The notes under the pieces are model-generated. The model was not told the DNA's origin. It was given only the letters and a program-made list of their open reading frames with translations, and searched no databases. A DNA stretch of 64,000 bases from NCBI GenBank assembly GCA_003152485.1, contig PMAE01000018.1, forward strand, positions 101,289 to 165,288, given 5' to 3'. The translations under genes were made by a program, and so were the position numbers. Of this stretch, positions 26,499 through 34,938 are shown in pieces; within the stretch, counting starts at the first letter, position 1; the number at the start of each line of letters is the position of its first letter. Origin of the DNA: Gemmatimonadota bacterium (GTDB lineage Bacteria > Gemmatimonadota > Gemmatimonadetes > Gemmatimonadales > Gemmatimonadaceae).

Positions 26499-26867
26499 GT
26501 AGAGCACGGGCTCCCTGCGGTTGCGCCCGATTTCGAGACCGTACCCGACCAGCGCCTAGAGCGTGAGCGTCCTTCGATCGATCCTGATGAGCACTCGGGC
26601 AAGCACGACCTGCGCGGCGCCCGCGCCCGATACCCAACGATCTATGATCCGGATTCCTACGACACGTCGCAGCTCCTAGGACGCGCGCTCGCGCGCCGGC
26701 GGTCGTGGGGTGTGGCCTACGACAGTGTCCGAGATTCCGACGGCGGGCTCTGCGCGGCCGTGTTTCGTCCGCGAGCGCTCACGAAGTGTCGCACGACGCT
26801 ATACCTCGGCTATCGATGGAACGGCCACTCGATCACGCATGTGATCGAACGACGGCTCCGTGCCTGA
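26499..26867 (+). pseudogene. RES-domain protein (NAD-phosphorylase toxin type), 5'-truncated
   Basis: A 122-codon frame without any start codon near its beginning (TAA at 26496-26498) encodes the C-terminal two thirds of a RES domain: ARYPTIYDPDSYDTSQLLGR, then SWGVAYDSVRDSDGGLCAAV followed by FRPRAL, and LYLGYRWNGHSITHV. The last blocks carry the conserved Ser and Arg of RES proteins, toxins that degrade NAD+. The N-terminal GGRWN-type segment is absent, and no Xre/MbcA-type antitoxin is seen next to it. It appears to be a dead toxin gene. Confidence 0.75.
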
Positions 26868-26882
26868 GACCGCTGCGCCCGA

Positions 26883-28961
26883 CTACCGCCCCGATGCGGC
26901 GTGCTGCGCACCAACGCCACCCGCCAACAACACGCTCACCTCACCCACACTCACTGGCCGGCCAAACAAATACCCCTGCGCCTGCTCGCAGTCGGTGCCG
27001 ACCAGGAAGCTGGCCTGCGCCTCGGTCTCCACTCCCTCGGCGATCACCATGACCCCAAGCTCCCGGCCAATCCGCGCCGCTGCCCGGACGACGGTGGCGC
27101 TCCGCGGATCCACGGTGACGCGCGAGAGTAGCTCCTGTGCGATCTTCAATCGGTTGATCGGATAGCGCGTCAGGTAGTTGAGCGACGAGTACCCGGTCCC
27201 GAAGTCGTCGATCGCGATGCGCACGCCGAGCTGCCGGAGACGAGTAAAGGTGTCGCCATGCCGCTCGGTGACTTCCATCAAGACAGACTCCGTGAGCTCG
27301 AGCTCCATCGTGTCCGCGGCAATCCCCCACTTCGTCAGACTCGCGGCGATGTCGAGCTCCAGGTGCGGCGCCCCCCGGAACTGCGCGGCCGATAAGTTGA
27401 CGGAGACGACCGCCGGCGCGATGCCCTGGTCCTGCCACGCCCGAAATTGCCGACAGGCGTCGTCAAACGCCCAGCGACCCAGCGCCACGATGCTCCCAGT
27501 CGTCTCGGCGACAGCAATGAATGACCCCGGGTACAAGAGCCCGCGAGTGGGATGATTCCACCGGACCAATGCTTCGAGACCGACGATCCTCCGGGACGCT
27601 AACTCGACGATCGGCTGGTAATACAATTCGAGCTCCCGGCGATCGAGACCCACTCGCAGCTCCTCGGCGATGGTCACCCGCTCGTGGACTTTCTCGTCGA
27701 GTTCGGCGCTATGGAACCGGAAACAGTTACGGCCTTCGGCCTTGGCCCGATACAGCGCGAGATCGGCCTGCGTCATCATGTCTTCGGGATCGTTCAGATC
27801 TGGGGTATACGACGAAATCCCAATGCTCGCGCTGACGCGGACGTCGGTCCCGCCAATTCTGAATGGAACGGCGACCACCCTCGCCACGTTGGCCGCCAAC
27901 GCCCCCGACGCCATCGGCGTGCTGGCATGTGCATTCAAGATCGCGAACTCGTCGCCGCCGAACCGCGCCAGAAGATCCGTCTCCCGGATGACGGTGCGGA
28001 GGCGGTCCGCGATCTCCCGCAGCAGAGCGTCTCCCGCTGGATGGCCCAGCGTATCGTTCACGTCTTTGAAATGATCCAGATCGAAATACAGAACCGAGAA
28101 TGGACCACCCCCGCGCTTGATCGCCGCGAACGCGAGCTTGAGACGGCCGAGAAAGGACCGCCGGTTCGCGAGCGTCGTGAGGGCATCCGTCTGCGCCAAC
28201 TCCAGGATCTTCAGATTCGCCGCCTCGAGCTGGCGCGCCAGCTCCCCATCGACGACCGATATCAACATCGTCGCCGCGAGAAACAGCGTGGAGAATCCCG
28301 CGATCACAGCCGCGAGCCACAGGGTGTTCACCTGATTCATTGGGACGGTCGAGATCGTGCGCGCGGAGAAATGGGCTGCCGCCATGCCGCAGAAATGCAT
28401 TCCAACAATGGCCGACGCCATCACGGCGGCACTGCCGACTTTCTTCCAGACTCCGTCGGAGACGGTGTCTGAGCGCAGGTTGAAGGCAAGCCATAGCGCG
28501 ACGCACGACGCGACGATCGCGATGACTATCGAGGTCCCGACGAGCGGCAGGTCATAGGCGATCCCCGGAGCGATCTCCATGGCCGCCATGCCGGTATAGT
28601 GCATGCCGACGATCCCGAGCCCCATGACCGTGCCAGCGATCGCGAGCCTCGTCCGCGTGAGCGTGGCGCGACTGACCATCAACAGCGCGAATCCCGACAC
28701 GACCACACCGATCACCATCGAGCCGAAGGTGATGGACAGATCGAAAGCCATCGGGATCGGTAGGTGCAGCGCCAACATGCCGATGAAATGCATGGACCAG
28801 ATGCCGGTGCCCATGGCAAAGGCACCACCGATCAACCAGTAGTAGGTCGCGCGCCCACGCGAGGCGGTAATCCGTCCCGCAAGGTCGAGCGCCACGTAGG
28901 ACGCCATCATCGCAATGACGTAGGCGAGTGCGACCAGCGCGGGGCTATACACGCCCCTCAT
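26883..28961 (-). CDS. MHYT-GGDEF-EAL c-di-GMP protein
   Basis: The start at 28961 places the first membrane helix at the N-terminus; an in-frame ATG at 29039 adds Arg-rich sequence only. 692 residues: a seven-helix MHYT sensor with three motifs (WSMHFIGMLAL, VGMHYTGMAAM, VGMHFCGMAAAHF), thought to bind copper and sense O2, CO or NO; GGDEF (about 265-420, intact RFGGDEFAILN); EAL (about 435-680, EALVRW, Asn in NLSAAQF, IDDFGTGYSS, IAEGVE). KID is again KIA (LKIAQELL). Both enzyme sites look usable. Confidence 0.93.
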   Translation of the reverse strand: MRGVYSPALVALAYVIAMMASYVALDLAGRITASRGRATYYWLIGGAFAMGTGIWSMHFIGMLALHLPIPMAFDLSITFGSMVIGVVVSGFALLMVSRATLTRTRLAIAGTVMGLGIVGMHYTGMAAMEIAPGIAYDLPLVGTSIVIAIVASCVALWLAFNLRSDTVSDGVWKKVGSAAVMASAIVGMHFCGMAAAHFSARTISTVPMNQVNTLWLAAVIAGFSTLFLAATMLISVVDGELARQLEAANLKILELAQTDALTTLANRRSFLGRLKLAFAAIKRGGGPFSVLYFDLDHFKDVNDTLGHPAGDALLREIADRLRTVIRETDLLARFGGDEFAILNAHASTPMASGALAANVARVVAVPFRIGGTDVRVSASIGISSYTPDLNDPEDMMTQADLALYRAKAEGRNCFRFHSAELDEKVHERVTIAEELRVGLDRRELELYYQPIVELASRRIVGLEALVRWNHPTRGLLYPGSFIAVAETTGSIVALGRWAFDDACRQFRAWQDQGIAPAVVSVNLSAAQFRGAPHLELDIAASLTKWGIAADTMELELTESVLMEVTERHGDTFTRLRQLGVRIAIDDFGTGYSSLNYLTRYPINRLKIAQELLSRVTVDPRSATVVRAAARIGRELGVMVIAEGVETEAQASFLVGTDCEQAQGYLFGRPVSVGEVSVLLAGGVGAQHAASGR

Positions 28962-29490
28962 CACGCGTGCCTCCGCTGTGCTGCGCACACGAGTGCCGGC
29001 ATCGTAGTGGGAACGACCCCGGCGTCGAGCGCCCGGCATACAGTAGTCATTCTATTTCGGATGGCGAGACGCGGCTCCCCGGCATGATGGTCGAAATGAT
29101 CCATTCGGGAGCCTCAGGGGCGTAGCGGCCGGTGCACGCCGCTCTGTCCCAGGGACGACCGATCACCGCCATGGCTACTCGCGCGTAACTCGCCGCCGCG
29201 AGGGTACCGGCGGACGCGTTGCGGCCCACGCCATCACTCCGCGGTCACCGGTCCCACATTGGTCATTCCTCATGCGAGCGCGCTATCTCGTCACCCGCCC
29301 GACTTCCACTCCGAGCCGGCCGTCCCAGATTGGACTACGCCCGTGCGATACTGTTGGGACGTCGGAGGTTACGCCACGCGGCGTCTACCTCGCGTGGTCA
29401 CCCGGGAACAGGTCAAACCACCCATCCGGTGAACCTCAGGACACTGCGGCGTGTCGAAGCAGTGGTTGTCTCATCCCTTCGGAGCCCGTC
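28962..29490. other. Region between MHYT gene and M28 remnant
   Basis: 529 bp between divergent units. Short open frames occur on both strands, none with family similarity. Presumably it contains the promoter of the MHYT gene near 28970-29040. Nothing else is supported. Confidence 0.4.
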
Positions 29491-30000
29491 ATGATCGACT
29501 CGCGCGTCGCCCTGAGCTGCATCTCGCGACTCATTATTGCCTCCCTAGTCCCTGCGCTCCTCGCAGCCCAAGAGGCGCCGGCACGGGTCCCCACTGTCGT
29601 GCCCGTACCCGCCACGCCCCTGCCCCGCACCCACGAGGCGCAGCCCACGGTCGCCGACATCACGGCGCAAGATCTCATGACTCGCCTCTACATTTTCGCC
29701 GACGGGCACCACGGCCTGGGCTTCGACTACGCACTCGATGCCAATGGTCATCTGCTCAACATCTAGTGCCGCAGCGACCACTACGAGTACGCGCGCTACG
29801 GCATTCCGATCGTGTTCTTCACCACCGGCGGCCATTCAGATTATCACCAGGTGACCGACGAGGCGGAGTACATCGACTACGATCACATGACACACGTCGC
29901 GAATTTCATCGAGGACCTCGCCGTGCGCACCGGCAACCTCGACCACCAACTGAAACTGGATCACCCCAAGCCGGACCCCACCGCCCCATGCCAGCAATAG
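29491..30000 (+). pseudogene. M28-family exported peptidase with the catalytic domain deleted
   Basis: An ATG at 29491 with a GGAG ribosome site opens a signal peptide (LIIASLVPALLAAQEAP) and the family's lead-in TVADITAQDLMTRLYIFADG. The sequence then passes directly to DANGHLLNI, a TAG at 29764-29766, and in the same frame CRSDHYEYARYGIPIVFFTT, HQVTDEAEYIDYDHM and the end HPKPDPTAPCQQ. In intact Gemmatimonadota M28 peptidases these ends are separated by the whole zinc-binding catalytic part. The gene thus carries a large internal deletion and a stop in place of Tyr. Confidence 0.82.
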
Positions 30001-30147
30001 CCGATCACCAAGTCCGTCTCATGCCTGACTCCCAAGGATACTCGCCCCTCGCCTAGTCGGACGACCGCCGCGGCGCGGCATCGCCTTTGCATAGCGCGCA
30101 GTCATGGATGTCGCGCCGCGGGTGGGGATCGTGCTACAAAGAACGCC

Positions 30148-31134
30148 ATGGCGCCCTTGATACCGCTGCGCCCGTTTGGCCGCCACAAGGATGTGATGAT
30201 CTCAGCCTTGGGCTGCGGCGGCCATCACCTCGGTGATGCACCAGACGAACCAACCGCCGTCCGGCTCGTGCAGCAGGCCGTGGATGCCGGGATCACATTT
30301 TTCGACAACTGCTGGGAGTATCGGCGCGGGATGACCGAATCGCTCCTCGGGAAAGGCCTCGCCGGCCGGAGAGACCGCGTCTTTCTCATGACGAAGGTCT
30401 GCACGCACGGTCGCGAGGCGAGCCTCGGACTGCAAATGCTCGGTGAGTCGCTCCGACGCCTCCGCACGGACCACCTCGACCTCTGGCAGATACACGGTGT
30501 CGGCTTCGAGAATGATCCCGACCTGTTCATTCGACCGAACGGCGCCGCTGAAGCGTTGCTGAAGGCGAAACGCGACGGGATGGTCCGGTTCGTCGGCTTC
30601 ACGGGACATAAGGATCCGGCGATCCACCTCGCCATGCTGGCAACCGGCTTTCCGTTCGACGCGGTGCAGATGCCGCTCAATCCGTTCGATGCATCGTTTC
30701 GGAGCTTCGAGACTCAGGTACTCCCTGAGCTCGTCAAACGCGGCATCGCACCCCTCGGCATGAAGCCGCTTTGCGGGCATGGCGAGCCGATCCTCCAAGG
30801 CGTGCTCTCAGCCGAGGAAGCGCTGCGCTATGCCATGAGCCTGCCAGTGGCGACGACGATTTCGGGGGTCGACAAGCCGGACGTGCTCCAACAGAACATC
30901 GACATCGCGCAACACTTCCAGCCGATGACAGCCGCGGAGATGCAGGCACTTCGCGACCGGGTCAAACCGCAGGCCGCGGACGGACGGTTCGAGCTCTATA
31001 AGCTGTCACTCAAATTTGATAACCCCGAGGCCCGGCTCGCCCACGGGTTTCCGCTCGATATCGAACAGTCCGAGGTGAAGGACATGCTCAAGGCCACCGA
31101 AAACACGGGTCATCCCTTTCCCAAATGGACGTGA
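30148..31134 (+). CDS. Aldo/keto reductase, cytoplasmic copy
   Basis: A 328-residue TIM-barrel NADPH-dependent oxidoreductase. The tetrad is present: Asp in ITFFDNCWEY, Tyr four residues on, Lys in FLMTKVCTHG and His in DLWQIHGVGF. The C-terminal third has ATTISGVDKPDVLQQN, the cofactor-binding end. Substrate is unknown. There is no signal sequence. Its stop overlaps the next gene's ATG by 10 bp, so both are co-transcribed and probably co-translated; the two products are close paralogues. Confidence 0.93.
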   Translation: MAPLIPLRPFGRHKDVMISALGCGGHHLGDAPDEPTAVRLVQQAVDAGITFFDNCWEYRRGMTESLLGKGLAGRRDRVFLMTKVCTHGREASLGLQMLGESLRRLRTDHLDLWQIHGVGFENDPDLFIRPNGAAEALLKAKRDGMVRFVGFTGHKDPAIHLAMLATGFPFDAVQMPLNPFDASFRSFETQVLPELVKRGIAPLGMKPLCGHGEPILQGVLSAEEALRYAMSLPVATTISGVDKPDVLQQNIDIAQHFQPMTAAEMQALRDRVKPQAADGRFELYKLSLKFDNPEARLAHGFPLDIEQSEVKDMLKATENTGHPFPKWT

Positions 31135-32147
31135 ACCGGCGCCGGCTTGTCAAAGGCCTCGCTGCCGCGGGCGCAACGACACTCACCCCCGACTTACTCG
31201 TCGGCCAAGGATCGCCTGCCCCAGACACCGATGTACCTCGACGTCCTATGGGGAAGACCGGGCTCCACGTCTCCGTCATCGGCCTCGGCGGCTTTCACCT
31301 GGGCTCCGCCAAGGATCAAGGCACAGCCAACGACATCGTCGCGCACGCGATCGACGCGGGAGTCAATTTTTTCGACAACGCGTGGGACTACCACGATGGA
31401 TTGAGCGAGACTCGGCTCGGTGAGGCGCTACAAGGGAAACGCGACAAGGTGATCCTCATGACCAAGGTCTGCACCCATGGGCGGGATGCCCGAGTCGCAA
31501 TGCAGATGCTGGAGGAGTCGCTGCGACGCCTGCGGACGGATCATCTCGACGTCTGGCAGATTCACGAGGTCATCTACGACAATGACCCCGATCTGATCTT
31601 TGCGCCCGGCCGGGCGGCGGAGGCCCTCCTTCAGGCCAAGCAGCAGGGGAAGGTGCGGTTCGTCGGATTTTCCGGACACAAAGATCCCGCGATCCATCTC
31701 CGGATGCTGGCCCACGATTTTCCATTCGATACGATTCAAATGCCGCTAAACTGTCTCGACGCCACGTTTCGGAGCTTTGAGCAGCGGGTGCTCCCCGAAG
31801 CGAATCGGCGAGGCCTCGCGGTGTTCGGGATGAAGAGCTTCGGCGGCGGCGGCGAGATCGTGAAGTACGGCGCCGCAACGCCGGACGAAGCACTCCGCTA
31901 CGCGATGAGCTTACCTGTCTCCACGACGATCAGCGGGATCGAGTCGCCGGACGTCCTCACACAGAACCTGTCGATCGCTACGAAATTCTCGCCGATGACC
32001 GCCGAGGAGATGCGCGTGCTCCGCGAGCGCTGCCGCCCCCTCGCGGCAGATGGCCGATTCGAGCTGTTCAAGACGACGAAGATGTACGATGGCGCGGTCG
32101 GCAGAGCACAGCACCACTTCCCGACGACGGAGAAGCTACCCGCGTAG
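31125..32147 (+). CDS. Aldo/keto reductase, Tat-exported paralogue
   Basis: 340 residues. Unlike its neighbour it begins with a twin-arginine signal (VNRRRLVKGLAAAGATTL) and should be exported folded with its cofactor. The core repeats the same blocks (FFDNAWDYHDG, LMTKVCTHGRDARVAMQMLE, DVWQIHEVIYDNDPDLIF), so the catalytic Asp, Tyr, Lys and His are kept. The two genes arose by tandem duplication, after which one copy gained or kept an export signal. Substrate unknown; each may handle one side of the membrane. Confidence 0.92.
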   Translation: MDVNRRRLVKGLAAAGATTLTPDLLVGQGSPAPDTDVPRRPMGKTGLHVSVIGLGGFHLGSAKDQGTANDIVAHAIDAGVNFFDNAWDYHDGLSETRLGEALQGKRDKVILMTKVCTHGRDARVAMQMLEESLRRLRTDHLDVWQIHEVIYDNDPDLIFAPGRAAEALLQAKQQGKVRFVGFSGHKDPAIHLRMLAHDFPFDTIQMPLNCLDATFRSFEQRVLPEANRRGLAVFGMKSFGGGGEIVKYGAATPDEALRYAMSLPVSTTISGIESPDVLTQNLSIATKFSPMTAEEMRVLRERCRPLAADGRFELFKTTKMYDGAVGRAQHHFPTTEKLPA

Positions 32148-32170
32148 CCCGGTGCAGGTGATCGGCGCGC

Positions 32171-32659
32171 CACCGGATTGATCGACCGCACGTTTCGCAT
32201 GTCGGCTTGCTCGAGGAGATAGGCCGTCATCGCGTCTGCCGCTTTCCAGATGCAGAGGGTACACGTGAGCAGAATCGGCGTCTCGAGCTCGCCGTTTTCC
32301 TGAAGGTGCGTCGAACCCACAAGTTTCCCGAACCCGTTCAGCACGAATACGCCGGCAGGCACCCGATCGCGAAAGATGTTGCCGCCATGCGGCACGACGG
32401 CGGTCACGCCCGTGTGCACGCTGTCGCCGGCCGTCACGGTGGTCTGTCCCACGCGAACGCCAGCCACGTCCGTAATGGCGTTCAGAGGGCCCGGCTGAAA
32501 CACGCCGATCACCACGCCTACGTCGCGAGCCCGTGGCCGGAGCGACGTCTGTCCACTCGCTCGCACCGACGCCAGCTCCGCCAACACCATCACCATCATT
32601 GACGCGACACGGTACGGACCGCGCGACACCCGGGATGCGGCAGATCGCGCTACACTCAT
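32171..32659 (-). pseudogene. P1-family (DmpA-type) peptidase, C-terminus lost
   Basis: From an ATG at 32659 the frame gives a signal-like start, then ARDVGVVIGVFQPGPLNAIT, DVAGVRVGQTTV, THTGVTAV-like and GFGKLVGSTHLQENGELETP, the N-terminal part of exported P1 aminopeptidases. After MRNVRSINPV (32171) similarity stops, where intact proteins go on with the GET/ND region that holds the self-cleavage Asn-Ser/Gly site. The frame runs on into the antisense of the aldo/keto reductase gene. About 160 of some 380 residues remain. Confidence 0.8.
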
Positions 32660-32707
32660 TTGGCCTTACTCCTCGTTTGGAGAGTCAGGACGTCGTGCCG
32701 CTTCGAT

Positions 32708-32815
32708 CTAGCACCCGTTCGCTGAGAGTGGAAACGTCACGATGAAGGTCGATCCAACTCCCTCCTGACTCACCACGCTGATGTCGCCGCCCATGGCGCG
32801 AGCAAGCTTTCGCCA
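32708..32815 (-). pseudogene. C-terminal fragment of a sensor histidine kinase
   Basis: A 35-codon minus-strand frame between TGA (32816-32818) and TAG (32708-32710) reads KLARAMGGDISVVSQEGVGS followed by TFIVTFPL, the G2-box end of a HATPase_c domain. Nothing before it in frame matches the rest of a kinase. It is a fragment only. Confidence 0.72.
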
Positions 32816-32897
32816 TCAAGTGGATGCGCCGGCCAACTCCGGGCCTTGCACCTGGACCAGCAGCTACTCCCCGAGCGCGCGCCGTACCTCGCGCCTG

Positions 32898-33104
32898 TAT
32901 CGGCGACTCGACCGCAACCGCGCGCCGCGCGGCCAGCGCCCCGTATAGGTCTCCGAGCGCGGAGGTGACGATCACTTGTTTCCACCCCTGATAACTGTGC
33001 ATGAGGCCAAACACGAGCCCCTGCCCCAGCACGACGACCACGACGCTGCCGCTCAGCGCATGGAACTTCCGGCCCAGATCGCAGGGCCCTCGCTTCTCCT
33101 CGGT
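32898..33104 (-). pseudogene. Fragment of a CPBP-family intramembrane protease
   Basis: The minus-strand frame reads TEEKRG near its start, then VVVVVLGQGLVFGLMHSYQG and WKQVIVTSALGDLYGALAARR. These are the Glu-Glu-Arg motif (shortened), the FxxxH motif and the next helix of CPBP (CAAX-like) proteases. The helices before and after are missing. No start codon or ribosome site is seen. It adjoins the kinase fragment, so at least two deletions occurred here. Confidence 0.6.
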
Positions 33105-33237
33105 CGCGTCCGACCCGGGAGCTTATTCGTCCTCGCTCCGCGGTGGACGGCTTCGCGGCCCGTTCTCCTTGACGACACGACAGCGAAGAGTTTGAGAGTT
33201 CTATGGACTCACGGCGGCGACTGCGGTGCTGGCACGC

Positions 33238-34857
33238 TCAGTGCGCGACGAGGGCCGTGAACGGGGCGACATAGGCCTCGAGCGACACGAAGCCGCCCAC
33301 CAGCGCGGCGAGGACGAGACTGTGGAAAAACACGAACCGCAGGATCTCCCATTCATGCCCATACCAGCGCGTCGTCGTGCTGGCGACGACGATGCTCTGC
33401 ATGTCGACCATCTTCCCCATGACGCCGCCGGAGCTATTGGCCGATGCCATGAGAATCGGGCTCAGCCCGAGCCCTTGCGCCGTGATCCGCTGCAAGCTTC
33501 CGAACAGGACATTCGATGACGTGTCGGAGCCCGTGAGCGCGCTGCCGAGCCACCCGAGTAGCGTACCGAACAAGGGATAGCAGACGCCGGTGCGGGCAAA
33601 AGCGAGTCCGAGGATTGCATCCAGGCCGGAATATCTCGTGAGATAGCCCAGCGCCAACATCGCCGCGATCGTGAGTAGCGACAGCTTGACCGCGTTGAAT
33701 GCATCGCGGTAGACGCGGAGGACTTCGCGCGGCCGGTAGGCCATGACGGCCGCACCGATGAGCGCCGCGAGGAATATTCCCGTCCCCGTCGCCGACAGCC
33801 AATTGAGCGTGTACACCGCGGACTCGGCCGTCGCCGTCGGCACGACCGGCGGCATGCGGAGCACGAGGTGGTCGAGTCCAGCGATGATCAGCGTCGGCTT
33901 GGACACCGAGTCCAGGACGCTCTTCACCTGCGGCAACCCCCACAGAAACACGACGACGCTCAAGATGAGCCAAGGCATCCACGCACGCATCACCTCTCGG
34001 CGATCGGCGCCCATCACCGGTTCATGCACCGTGTCTGCAGGTCGCCACACCCGGAGCAGCATCGTCACCGCTGCCATCGACACGACCGACGCGCCGATGT
34101 CCACGAGCCATGGGCCGTGCAACGTGGCGATCAACCACTGGGGCACGGCAAACGCGATGCCTGCTACAAGTAGCGCGGGCCACACGGGCAGCGTCCGCTT
34201 CACGCCCACGAACGCGATCATGAGCCAGAACGGGATCAATACGGCGAAGAACGCGAGTTGTCGTCCGACCGTGCTGCTCAGCGCAAGGAGCGGCAGCCCC
34301 GTCACGCCGGCGAGCGCGACGAGCGGCGTCCCCAGCGCACCAAACGCGACCGGGGCCGTGTTGGCGATCAGTGACAGGCCGGAGGCCTGGATCGGCGTGA
34401 ATCCCAGCCCGAGGAGCAACGCCGCCGTGATCGCCACCGGCGCTCCAAATCCGGCCGCGCCCTCGAAAAACGATCCGAAGCAGAACGCCACTAGGAGCAG
34501 CTGGAGCCGGCGGTCGCTGGTGATTCGGAATAGGCTCTTCCGGAGCACGTCGAACAGCCCACGGTTCATCGTGAGCTGATAGAGGAAGATGACGTTGAGA
34601 ATGATCCATCCGATCGGGAGGAGCCCGTAGGCAGCGCCCAACAGCGCGGCCTTAACGGCCATCGGTGCGGGCATGCCGAGCCCACCGACCGCGACGACCA
34701 ACGCCGTTGCCAGGCCGAGCAGCGCGGCGAGGTGGGCGCGGAGCCGCAGCACGGCGATCGTGCCGAGCAACACCACCATCGGGAGCGCCGCCATCAGCGT
34801 GGACCACAGCGCGCTGTGGAGCGGATCGTAGACCTGCGGCCATGGCACGACAGTCAT
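33238..34857 (-). CDS. L-lactate permease family transporter (LctP/LldP)
   Basis: 539 residues with about 13 membrane helices. Family blocks are clear: GWIILNVIFLYQLT, CFGSFFEGAAGFGAPVAITA, NTAPVAFGALGTPL, and the late SGLDAILGLAF, GSALTGSDTSSNVLFGSLQ and SANSSGGVMGKMVD. Members take up lactate or glycolate by proton symport. It is the last gene of the sigma/FecR/SusCD locus, 81 bp after the FAD enzyme gene, so its substrate may be a carboxylic acid made or imported by that system. Confidence 0.93.
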   Translation of the reverse strand: MTVVPWPQVYDPLHSALWSTLMAALPMVVLLGTIAVLRLRAHLAALLGLATALVVAVGGLGMPAPMAVKAALLGAAYGLLPIGWIILNVIFLYQLTMNRGLFDVLRKSLFRITSDRRLQLLLVAFCFGSFFEGAAGFGAPVAITAALLLGLGFTPIQASGLSLIANTAPVAFGALGTPLVALAGVTGLPLLALSSTVGRQLAFFAVLIPFWLMIAFVGVKRTLPVWPALLVAGIAFAVPQWLIATLHGPWLVDIGASVVSMAAVTMLLRVWRPADTVHEPVMGADRREVMRAWMPWLILSVVVFLWGLPQVKSVLDSVSKPTLIIAGLDHLVLRMPPVVPTATAESAVYTLNWLSATGTGIFLAALIGAAVMAYRPREVLRVYRDAFNAVKLSLLTIAAMLALGYLTRYSGLDAILGLAFARTGVCYPLFGTLLGWLGSALTGSDTSSNVLFGSLQRITAQGLGLSPILMASANSSGGVMGKMVDMQSIVVASTTTRWYGHEWEILRFVFFHSLVLAALVGGFVSLEAYVAPFTALVAH

Positions 34858-34938
34858 CGGCGAGCGCGATGTGGGCCGGTCATGCGCACCAGCGCCGTCC
34901 TGGGCGTCGGCCGGGCGACCGGCCCACCGGGGTCACCC

